7,689 nucleotides of DNA from Chryseobacterium gleum (GTDB lineage: Bacteria; Bacteroidota; Bacteroidia; Flavobacteriales_D; Sanyastnellaceae). Under the pieces are notes generated by a model. The model did no database searches. It had not been told where the DNA came from and worked only from the letters and a program-made list of their open reading frames with translations. Positions 1-6,346 of this stretch are shown here, one piece after another; the first letter of the stretch is position 1; the number at the start of each line of letters is the position of its first letter. The stretch is taken from assembly GCA_945883885.1 (NCBI GenBank), contig CAMCYM010000078.1:1-7689 (forward strand), given 5' to 3'. A program made the position numbers and the translations under genes.

Positions 1-18
1 GCAGCGCACGAATGCCCG

Positions 19-1437
19 ATGAAACGCACGAAGATTGTGGCCACGATGGGGCCGGCTTCCCATTCCGCCGAGAAGCTCACGTCCCTGATCCAAGAAGGGT
101 TGAATGTTGCACGGTTGAACTTCTCGCACGGCGAGCATGCCGTGCATGCGGAGACCATTCACACAATCCGCGCAGTGGATGAGGCGCTCGGCACGCATAC
201 CTCGATTTTGGCCGACCTCCAGGGGCCCAAACTCCGCATCGGAGACCTCGAAGGCGGATCCATCGAACTGCATCCCGGCGATGATTTGACCATCCGCACG
301 GGGCGGGAAATGGGCCGGCCGGGCACCGTCTATACCACCTACTTCGCCTTTGCACGGGATGTCAAGCCCGGAGAGCGGGTCCTGCTGGACGACGGCAAAA
401 TCGAACTGCGCGTCGCTGAGACGAACGGCGAGGATGCGGTCCTGTGCACCATCGTGCACGGCGGCACGTTGAAGCCGCGCAAAGGCATCAACCTGCCCCA
501 AACGGCCGTGTCGCTGCCCTGCATCACCGAAAAGGATGCGGCCGATCTCACCTTCGCGCTTGAGCACGACGTCGACTGGATCGGACTGTCGTTCGTGCGG
601 CGAGCGTCGGACATTCTCGAGCTGCGGGAGCGCATCCGGGCCTCGGGCAAGCATGCCCGCATTGTGGCAAAAATCGAGAAGCCGGAGGCGCTGGACGACC
701 TCGATGGGATCCTCGCGGCGACCGATGCCGTGATGGTCGCCCGGGGAGATTTGGGGGTTGAAATCCCCATGCAGCGGGTTCCTTTGGTCCAAAAAGACAT
801 CGTGCGCCGCTGCATGGAACATGGCAAACCGGTCATCGTCGCGACCCAAATGATGGAGTCGATGATCGAGAACCCGGTTCCGACGCGTGCCGAGGTCAAC
901 GACGTGGCGAATGCCGTGCTCGACGGGGCCGATGCGGTCATGCTCAGCGCCGAAACCAGCGTCGGCGCCTACCCCGTCGAAGCGGTCCGCGCGATGTGCC
1001 GCATCCTCGAAGCCGTCGAGGAGAACGACGGGATGTACCACCACGAGCGGCCGCCCATCAGCCCGGACGAAGACCGATTCATCAGCGACTCGATGTGCTA
1101 CAACGCCTGCCGACTTGCAAAGCGGGTCAGCGCCCGGGCCATCGTCACGATGACGTTCTCCGGCTACACCGCCATCCAGGTGGCGAGCCAACGGCCGAAG
1201 GCACACATCTACGTCTTCACGGGGAACAAGAAGATCATCACCCAGCTCAGCCTCGTGTGGGGGGTGACGGCCTATCCGTACCTGAAGATGGTCTCTACCG
1301 ACCACACCATCGCAGACATCAAGTACGTGCTGATGAAGCACGGACACGTGGAGCGGGGGGACTTCGTCATCCATTTGGCCAGCATGCCCATCGCCGATGC
1401 GGGCACGACGAACATGGTCAAACTTTCCCGCGTGTGA
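19..1437 (+). CDS. pyk: Pyruvate kinase
   Basis: Cytosolic glycolytic enzyme that transfers phosphate from phosphoenolpyruvate to ADP, giving pyruvate and ATP. The 472-residue product has the usual length of a bacterial pyruvate kinase without an extra C-terminal PEP-utiliser domain. Visible landmarks are the N-terminal RTKIVATMGPAS, the ARLNFSHG loop (31-38), DLQGPKLRIG (66-75), the B domain at roughly 77-165, the active-site signature IVAKIEKPEAL with catalytic Lys218 and metal ligand Glu220, ARGDLG with Asp244, and ATQMMESM (275-282). The regulatory C domain begins near 350. Leu67, Gln68, Lys71 and Ile74 match the potassium-independent class rather than the rabbit-muscle type. The ATG at 19 gives the canonical N-terminus; the ATG at 12 is in another frame. 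No clear Shine-Dalgarno sequence precedes it. It is followed after 37 bases by ileS. Identification is very secure; potassium independence is inferred from residues. Confidence 0.98.
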   Translation: MKRTKIVATMGPASHSAEKLTSLIQEGLNVARLNFSHGEHAVHAETIHTIRAVDEALGTHTSILADLQGPKLRIGDLEGGSIELHPGDDLTIRTGREMGRPGTVYTTYFAFARDVKPGERVLLDDGKIELRVAETNGEDAVLCTIVHGGTLKPRKGINLPQTAVSLPCITEKDAADLTFALEHDVDWIGLSFVRRASDILELRERIRASGKHARIVAKIEKPEALDDLDGILAATDAVMVARGDLGVEIPMQRVPLVQKDIVRRCMEHGKPVIVATQMMESMIENPVPTRAEVNDVANAVLDGADAVMLSAETSVGAYPVEAVRAMCRILEAVEENDGMYHHERPPISPDEDRFISDSMCYNACRLAKRVSARAIVTMTFSGYTAIQVASQRPKAHIYVFTGNKKIITQLSLVWGVTAYPYLKMVSTDHTIADIKYVLMKHGHVERGDFVIHLASMPIADAGTTNMVKLSRV

Positions 1438-1452
1438 GCGGGCCTATCTTCG
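1424..1452 (+). promoter_or_regulatory. Candidate Bacteroidota-type promoter upstream of ileS
   Basis: TATCTTCG at 1445-1452 matches the TAnnTTTG -7 element of the Bacteroidota housekeeping sigma factor except for one T-to-C change. A weak TTT (1424-1426) stands where the -33 TTG would be, 18 bases upstream. Transcription would start near 1459, leaving a leader of about 16 nt before the ileS ATG at 1475. The element overlaps the last codons of pyk. It would let ileS-dksA-lspA be transcribed apart from pyk. The assignment rests on motif and position only; the -33 match is poor. Confidence 0.35.
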
Positions 1453-1474
1453 AACGCACGTTGCACAGTACCCT

Positions 1475-4400
1475 ATGGCACAGCGATTTCCGGAACGCGA
1501 GGCATTGAATCTTCCCGCCGTGGCGGCGGAGTTGCTTGAAGTTTGGGACGTGGAGGAGGCCTTCCGCAAGAGCGTGGAACGCCGTCCCGCAGGCCGGCCG
1601 TTCGTGTTCTACGAAGGACCGCCCTCTGCGAACGGCATGCCAGGCATCCACCACGTCATGGCCCGCACGCTCAAAGACCTGTTCTGCAGGTACAAGACGC
1701 TGCAAGGCTACCGGGTCGAGCGCAAAGCCGGCTGGGACACCCACGGACTGCCCATCGAGCTCGGAGTCGAGAAAGAACTGGGCATCACGAAGGAGGACAT
1801 CGGGAAGTCCATCAGCGTGGAAGACTACAACGCCGCGTGCCGCGAGGCGGTCATGCGGTACACAGGCGTTTGGAACGACCTCACGCGCAAGATGGGCTAC
1901 TGGGTGGACATGCAGCACCCGTATGTCACCTACGAGAATCCGTACATCGAGAGCGTGTGGTGGCTGCTGGCCCAACTCTACGGCAAAGGGCTGCTGTACA
2001 AGGGATACACCATTCAGCCGTACAGCCCCGCCGCCGGTACCGGCCTGAGCTCGCACGAACTCAACCAACCCGGCTGCTACCGCGAGGTCAAGGACACCTC
2101 GGTCGTGGCGGCGTTCCGCGCCCTGCCGGAATGTGCAGACCGCATCCGCCTGCATGCCGGGCCGGACACCGCCGAGGCCCTGGCGCACCTGCCGGTCGAC
2201 TTCCTCGCCTGGACAACGACGCCTTGGACCCTGCCGTCGAACACCGCCCTCACCGTGGGACCGGGCATCCGGTACGCCCTGGTGCGCACGGCGAACCGGT
2301 ACACGGGCGAAGAGGCGCTCGTTGTGCTCGCCGAAGCGCGCCTCGCATCGTACTTCAGCGGCAAAGGCGCACCCGACCACGAAGTCCTCGCGCACATCCC
2401 GGGCGCAGAACTCTGCGGAGCGCGGTACGAGCAACTCCTCGAGTGGGCCGCTCCCATGGACGGCATGTCCGAGGCCTTCCGCGTCATCCCCGGAGACTTC
2501 GTCACAACCGAGGACGGCACCGGAATCGTGCACACGGCGCCGACCTTCGGGGCGGACGATGCGCGGGCGGCGGCGGCGGCGGGCGTACCGCCGATGCTCA
2601 TCGACGACGGTTCCGGACGGGGCGTGCCGCTCGTGGACCTGCAAGGGAGGTTCCGGGTCGGCCCGTTTGCGGGGCGGTACGTGAAGGCGGCATACGAACC
2701 GGGCGGCGAAGAGGAGGGCGAGCGGAACGTCGATGTGGAAATCGCCATCGGACTGAAAGAACGTGGACGGGCCTTCCTCGTGGAGAAGTATGCGCACAGC
2801 TATCCGCATTGCTGGCGTACCGACAAGCCGGTGCTGTACTACCCGCTCGACGCGTGGTTCATCCGGGCGTCGGCGGCGCGCGAGCGGATGCAGGAACTCA
2901 ATGCGACCATCCAGTGGAAGCCGGAGAGCACAGGCACGGGCAGGTTCGGGAAGTGGCTGGAAAACCTGAACGACTGGAACCTGAGCCGCAGCCGGTACTG
3001 GGGGATTCCGATTCCGATTTGGCGGACAGAAGACGGTGAAATCGAGCGGTGCATCGGCTCGGTGGAAGAGCTGAAGCAGGCCTGCGAGGAGGCTGTCGCG
3101 GCCGGGTTGATGGACGCGAATCCCCTCGCCGACTTCGTTCCAGGAGACTTCAGTTCAGCGAATTACGGCGCCTTTGACCTCCACAAGCATGTCGTGGATG
3201 CCATCGTCTTGTGCGCGCCGGATGGCCGCCCGATGCACCGCGAGCCCGACCTGATCGATGTGTGGTTCGACAGCGGGGCCATGCCCTACGCCCAGTGGCA
3301 CTATCCCTTTGAAAATCAGGAGAAAATAGACCAAGGACTGGCCTATCCCGCAGATTTTATCGCCGAAGGGGTGGACCAAACCCGAGGCTGGTTCTACACC
3401 CTGCACGCCATCTCCACCCTGGTCTTCGATCGGGTCGCCTACCGCAACGTCATCTCGAACGGCCTCGTCCTCGACAAGAATGGACAAAAAATGTCGAAGC
3501 GGCTCGGCAACGCCGTCGACCCCTTCGAAACGCTGTCCGCCTACGGAGCCGATGCGACACGCTGGTACATGATGGCGAATTCTGCTCCGTGGGACAACCT
3601 GCGCTTCGATCCGGCCGGCATCGAAGAAGTCACGCGGCGCTTCTTCGGCACCCTCCACAACACCTACGCCTTCCTCGCACTGTACGCAAACCTCGACGGG
3701 TTTGACGGCTCAGCCGAGGACGTGCCGGTTGCGGACCGCCCAGAACTCGACCGGTGGATCCTGTCCCGCTTGCATACCGTCTGTGCCGAAGTAGAGGCTG
3801 CGCTCGACAGCTACGAGCCGACCCGGGCGGCGCGGGCCATCCAAGACTTCCTCGTGGACGATGTGTCGAATTGGCACGTGCGGCTGAGCCGGCGCCGGTT
3901 TTGGAAAGAGGCCGACGGCGCGGACAAGCGCTCGGCTTACGCCACCTTGCACACCTGCTTGCGCACGGTCGCCCTGCTCGCCTCGCCCATCGCCCCATTT
4001 TACATGGATCGGCTGTTCCGCGACCTCGAGACCGGGGTCGGGCGCACACCGGAGTCGGTGCATTTGGCCCCTTTCCCGAAGTCCGATCCGGGCTGCATCG
4101 ATGCCGAGCTCGAGGAGCGCATGGCCTTGGCGCAACGGTGCGTTTCGCTGGCCCTCAGCCTGCGGAAACGGGAGAAAATCCGCGTGCGCCAACCGCTCCG
4201 CCGCCTCCTCATCCCCGTGGCAGACGCGGCCACGGAGGCGCGTTGGGTCGCCGTGCGCGATCTCGTCCTCTCTGAACTCAACGTCAAGTCGCTCGAATTC
4301 CTGCGCGAAGGCGACCCCGCGGCGGAGGTGGCTCTGGTGCGCCGGGCAAAAGCCGATTTCAAGATCCTCGGTCCGCGGATGGGGCAGCGGATGAAGGCGG

Positions 4401-4858
4401 TGGCCGCGGCGGTGGCGGCTTTGCCGTCTGAGCGGGTCGCGGCGCTTGAACGCACCGGCCGCATCGCGGTCGAAGTGGAAGGGGCCTTGGAGGAAATCGA
4501 CGTGCACGAAGTACATGTGACGACCGACGACATCGCGGGCTGGTGCGTGGCTTCAGAGGGCGGCTTGACCGTTGCACTCGATGTGGCGATCGACGAGGAG
4601 CTCCGGTCGGAAGGGCTGTGCCGCGAGTTGGTGAATCGGGTGCAGAATTTGCGAAAAGACCGCGGACTCGAGGTGGCGGACCGGATCGCGCTGACCGTCG
4701 ATGCGGATGCGGATGTACGGTCGGCGCTCGAGCGGAATTTGGAGTATCTTCGCGCCGAAACTTTGGCGGGTGAGGTGGCCTGGAAGGCCATCGAAACCGC
4801 TGAAATCGTGGAACTTGTGGATGGAATTTCTGTGAAAATCGACCTCCGTCCCCTCTGA
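1475..4858 (+). CDS. ileS: Isoleucyl-tRNA synthetase, IleRS2-like with a GXHH motif
   Basis: Class Ia synthetase that activates isoleucine with ATP and charges tRNA-Ile in the cytosol. The product has 1127 residues, the size of the long eukaryote-like (IleRS2) form. In order: a catalytic segment with ANGMPGIHH, where the HIGH motif reads G57-I58-H59-H60; GWDTHGLP (86-93); the CP1 editing domain with TTTPWTLPSN (247-256) and GTGIVHTAP followed by the Asp pair 361-362; DVWFDSG (595-601); the KMSKR loop (672-676); then the helical anticodon-binding domain and a C-terminal region. No Cys4 zinc motif is evident at the C-terminus, unlike IleRS1 of E. coli. An in-frame ATG at 1397 would add 26 residues overlapping pyk that look unlike the family, so 1475 is preferred; LNLP soon after it fits the usual N-terminus. 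It lies 9 bases before the DksA-like gene. Function is certain; the IleRS2 assignment and drug phenotype are inferred from motifs. Confidence 0.97.
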   Translation: MAQRFPEREALNLPAVAAELLEVWDVEEAFRKSVERRPAGRPFVFYEGPPSANGMPGIHHVMARTLKDLFCRYKTLQGYRVERKAGWDTHGLPIELGVEKELGITKEDIGKSISVEDYNAACREAVMRYTGVWNDLTRKMGYWVDMQHPYVTYENPYIESVWWLLAQLYGKGLLYKGYTIQPYSPAAGTGLSSHELNQPGCYREVKDTSVVAAFRALPECADRIRLHAGPDTAEALAHLPVDFLAWTTTPWTLPSNTALTVGPGIRYALVRTANRYTGEEALVVLAEARLASYFSGKGAPDHEVLAHIPGAELCGARYEQLLEWAAPMDGMSEAFRVIPGDFVTTEDGTGIVHTAPTFGADDARAAAAAGVPPMLIDDGSGRGVPLVDLQGRFRVGPFAGRYVKAAYEPGGEEEGERNVDVEIAIGLKERGRAFLVEKYAHSYPHCWRTDKPVLYYPLDAWFIRASAARERMQELNATIQWKPESTGTGRFGKWLENLNDWNLSRSRYWGIPIPIWRTEDGEIERCIGSVEELKQACEEAVAAGLMDANPLADFVPGDFSSANYGAFDLHKHVVDAIVLCAPDGRPMHREPDLIDVWFDSGAMPYAQWHYPFENQEKIDQGLAYPADFIAEGVDQTRGWFYTLHAISTLVFDRVAYRNVISNGLVLDKNGQKMSKRLGNAVDPFETLSAYGADATRWYMMANSAPWDNLRFDPAGIEEVTRRFFGTLHNTYAFLALYANLDGFDGSAEDVPVADRPELDRWILSRLHTVCAEVEAALDSYEPTRAARAIQDFLVDDVSNWHVRLSRRRFWKEADGADKRSAYATLHTCLRTVALLASPIAPFYMDRLFRDLETGVGRTPESVHLAPFPKSDPGCIDAELEERMALAQRCVSLALSLRKREKIRVRQPLRRLLIPVADAATEARWVAVRDLVLSELNVKSLEFLREGDPAAEVALVRRAKADFKILGPRMGQRMKAVAAAVAALPSERVAALERTGRIAVEVEGALEEIDVHEVHVTTDDIAGWCVASEGGLTVALDVAIDEELRSEGLCRELVNRVQNLRKDRGLEVADRIALTVDADADVRSALERNLEYLRAETLAGEVAWKAIETAEIVELVDGISVKIDLRPL

Positions 4859-4867
4859 AGCACCCCC

Positions 4868-5239
4868 ATGGCAGAAATCCGGTACTCCGACGCGGACCTC
4901 GAAGAGTTCGAGGCCCTCATCAAGGAAAAACTCGTCGTTGCGAAAGACAATTATGCGCAATTGCAGCGTGCCTTGTCGCACCAAGACGACAACAGCACGG
5001 ATGACACAGCGCCTACCTTCAAAATGATGGAGGACGGCTCGGAGACGATGAGCCGGGAGGAAACTGCGGCCCTGGCCGCGCGCCAAGAGAAGTTCATCGT
5101 GAACCTCGAAAACGCGCTGCTCCGGATCCGCAACAAGACCTACGGCATCTGCCGTGTGACCGGGAAGCTCATCCCGAAAGAGCGCCTGCGCCTCGTCCCC
5201 CACGCCACGATGTCCATCGAGGCAAAAAACCAGCAGTAA
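4868..5239 (+). CDS. DksA/TraR-family regulator lacking the Cys4 zinc site
   Basis: A 123-residue protein of the DksA/TraR family. These proteins bind RNA polymerase through the secondary channel and alter initiation at stringent-response promoters, often with ppGpp. The start RYSDADLEEFEALI and the end YGICRVTGKLIPKERLRLVP are typical of the form found across Bacteroidota. Residues 8-38 and about 60-90 form the two charged helices of the coiled coil. The tip between them holds D45, D46 and A48, so only the second half of the classical DxxDxA tip is kept (D46-T-A48). The globular zinc-finger region has a single cysteine (C95): the second position is Thr98, and Ser and Glu/Ala residues stand where the last pair would be. 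Bound zinc is therefore unlikely. The ATG lies 9 bases after the ileS stop, with no purine-rich site before it, and lspA follows after 11 bases. Family membership is clear; action on RNA polymerase is inferred. Confidence 0.92.
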   Translation: MAEIRYSDADLEEFEALIKEKLVVAKDNYAQLQRALSHQDDNSTDDTAPTFKMMEDGSETMSREETAALAARQEKFIVNLENALLRIRNKTYGICRVTGKLIPKERLRLVPHATMSIEAKNQQ

Positions 5240-5250
5240 GCCCATTCGGC

Positions 5251-5847
5251 GTGCTTCGGCTCTTCTTGCGCGTGGTGGTTCCGGTACTGGTTGCGGACCA
5301 GGCGCTGAAGATTTGGGTGAAGTTGCACTTTGCCATCGGCGAAAGTGTGCCGCTCATCCCGGGCTTGATTGAGTTGCAATTCATTGAGAACGAAGGGATG
5401 GCCTTCGGTTGGGCCCTGCCGGGCGCTGCCGGAAAGTTGGCCCTCACGGTGTTCCGGTTGCTGGCTTCAGTGGCCATCGGTGTCTACCTCTCGCGGCTGA
5501 TCAAGGAGGGCGCACACGCGGGGCTGTGTGTGGCCACGGCGTTTGTGTGGGCCGGCGCCATGGGCAACATCGTGGACAGCGCAGTGTACGGTCTGCTGTT
5601 CTCCGCGAGCCACTGGGGCGTGTATGCAGACCTGCTCCCGGCCGACGGGGGCTACGCTCCTTTTCTGATGGGCAAGGTGGTGGACATGTTCCACTTCACC
5701 GTGCGGTGGCCCGAGGGCTTCCCGCTGTCGTCTTGGGCTGGAAAAGAGGTGTTTCCGCCGATTTGGAACATCGCAGATGCCGCGATTTCCTGCGGGGTGA
5801 TTTGGATTTTGCTCCGCCAAAAGACCTACTTCGCCACGGCGGAGTAG
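5251..5847 (+). CDS. lspA: Lipoprotein signal peptidase (signal peptidase II)
   Basis: Inner-membrane aspartyl protease that removes the signal peptide of diacylglyceryl-modified prolipoproteins just before the lipidated cysteine. The 198-residue product has four hydrophobic segments, near 5-23, 62-84, 91-110 and 170-188. Family motifs are DQALK (16-20), NEGMAFG (47-53), GAMGNIVDS with catalytic Asp109, GKVVDMFHF (141-149), and WNIADAAIS with catalytic Asp176. It is about 35-40 residues longer than the E. coli type. The extra length lies between Asp109 and GKVVD, plus a short loop before WNIAD, as in other Bacteroidota LspA proteins. Translation starts at GTG 5251: no ATG is in frame upstream, and the leader starting MLRLFLR is suitable. 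It is the last gene of the plus-strand block and converges on a lipoprotein gene. Its stop codon lies inside a strong hairpin (5825-5848). Confidence 0.96.
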   Translation: MLRLFLRVVVPVLVADQALKIWVKLHFAIGESVPLIPGLIELQFIENEGMAFGWALPGAAGKLALTVFRLLASVAIGVYLSRLIKEGAHAGLCVATAFVWAGAMGNIVDSAVYGLLFSASHWGVYADLLPADGGYAPFLMGKVVDMFHFTVRWPEGFPLSSWAGKEVFPPIWNIADAAISCGVIWILLRQKTYFATAE

Positions 5848-5848
5848 G
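5817..5848 (-). terminator. Intrinsic terminator of the minus-strand lipoprotein gene
   Basis: CCTACTTCGCC (5825-5835) and GGCGGAGTAGG (5838-5848) form an inverted repeat of 11 positions with one G-T wobble. With the innermost pair open, this is a 10-bp stem and a 4-base loop. Read on the minus strand, the hairpin starts 12 bases after the lipoprotein stop and is followed directly by TCTTTT (5824-5819), as in a Rho-independent terminator. On the plus strand no T-run follows, but the hairpin covers the lspA stop and could still end or protect the lspA transcript. It is visible in the bases; activity is inferred. Confidence 0.65.
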
Positions 5849-5859
5849 CCGCACCGGCA

Positions 5860-6300
5860 TCAATTCGTCAACTGGATGGCAGTGCAGCCGTTCTGGTTGA
5901 TGGCTACGATGCCCTCCCAGAGGACGTCCTCGAAGTTGTCCTCGATGCGGTAGGTGGCCACCGCAGAGGTCGCATTTCCCAGGTCCCGCGACCAGGTCCA
6001 CGCCCCGAACGAGGAACACTCCGGCGCGACGAGCCAGTAGTTCGTCGTGGGAATTGTCGAAATCAACTGGTTGTCGATGTACAGGGTCAATTCCGTCGAT
6101 TCGTAGAACTGCAAATCGTTCGCAGTCTGTGAATTGTACCAAAACACCGCGCTGCCCGCGTAGGTGCACGTTTCATCGTCCACCTCGGCGATGGGGTCGT
6201 AGTTCGTGGCATCCGGATCGGTGCAACCGCGGTAGGTGATGTCGCAGCCGGCGAGGAGCAATGCGGCTGCGAAAAAGACGGGATAGAACTGAGGGCGCAT
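5860..6300 (-). CDS. Predicted lipoprotein with a GCTDPxAxNY module
   Basis: A 146-residue predicted envelope lipoprotein of unknown function. The N-terminus has a short n-region (MRPQFYP), a hydrophobic stretch (8-17) and the lipobox L16-A17-G18-C19, so lipidation at Cys19 and cleavage by LspA are expected. Right after it, residues 25-47 carry the module GCTDPDATNYDP, a DD pair (41-42) and C45-T-Y. This two-cysteine, acid-rich module is widespread in secreted Bacteroidota proteins; a disulfide and bound calcium are plausible but not shown. The remainder (about 50-146) looks beta-rich, with many Tyr/Trp/Thr residues and two more cysteines (C95, C139); it resembles small Ig-like domains of Bacteroidota lipoproteins. 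The frame is open further upstream to 6504, but only the ATG at 6300 gives a standard lipoprotein signal peptide. It converges with lspA and diverges from the secreted-protein gene. The lipoprotein call is strong; the role is unknown. Confidence 0.85.
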   Translation of the reverse strand: MRPQFYPVFFAAALLLAGCDITYRGCTDPDATNYDPIAEVDDETCTYAGSAVFWYNSQTANDLQFYESTELTLYIDNQLISTIPTTNYWLVAPECSSFGAWTWSRDLGNATSAVATYRIEDNFEDVLWEGIVAINQNGCTAIQLTN

Positions 6301-6346
6301 GCTTCGAAGTTCGGAAAAAACCGGTGGGTCCATGTACCTTTTGGCC
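6301..6346. promoter_or_regulatory. Short divergent intergenic region between lipoprotein and secreted-protein genes
   Basis: Only 46 bases separate the two preferred start codons, so both promoters must lie here or overlap the coding ends. On the plus strand, TACCTTTTG at 6335-6343 resembles the Bacteroidota -7 element TAnnTTTG with one extra T, and TTCG (6310-6313) lies about 22 bases upstream of it. On the minus strand, GAACTTCG (6311-6304) resembles a one-mismatch -7 element but sits almost on the lipoprotein start. The perfect 8-base palindrome CTTCGAAG (6302-6309) is here too. All matches are weak. Confidence 0.3.

Noticed and set aside
1..22. Possible end of an upstream gene (QRTNAR then TGA) overlapping the pyk start as ATGA
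   Set aside because: Only six codons are visible, too few to support a gene; it fits a tight operon but could be chance.
1427..1442. Hairpin CCCGC-GTGTGA-GCGGG at the pyk stop
   Set aside because: Only a 5-bp stem and no T-run after it; too weak to call a terminator.
1397..1474. In-frame 26-codon extension of ileS overlapping the end of pyk
   Set aside because: The added residues do not resemble IleRS N-termini and overlap pyk by 41 bases; the ATG at 1475 gives the expected start.
1418..2809. 463-codon open frame on the minus strand opposite ileS
   Set aside because: It lies wholly antisense to conserved ileS codons, has no recognisable domain, and long antisense frames are expected at this GC content.
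1543..3039. 498-codon plus-strand open frame within ileS
   Set aside because: Arg/Gly/Pro-rich out-of-frame shadow of ileS with no domain or start context.
4745..4752. Second TATCTTCG box near the end of ileS as a dksA-lspA promoter
   Set aside because: No TTG-like -33 element lies at a suitable distance, it is over 100 bases from the next start, and the bases are explained by ileS codons.
4000..4950. 316-codon minus-strand open frame over the ileS end and DksA-like start
   Set aside because: Ser/Arg-rich low-complexity translation, antisense to two conserved genes.
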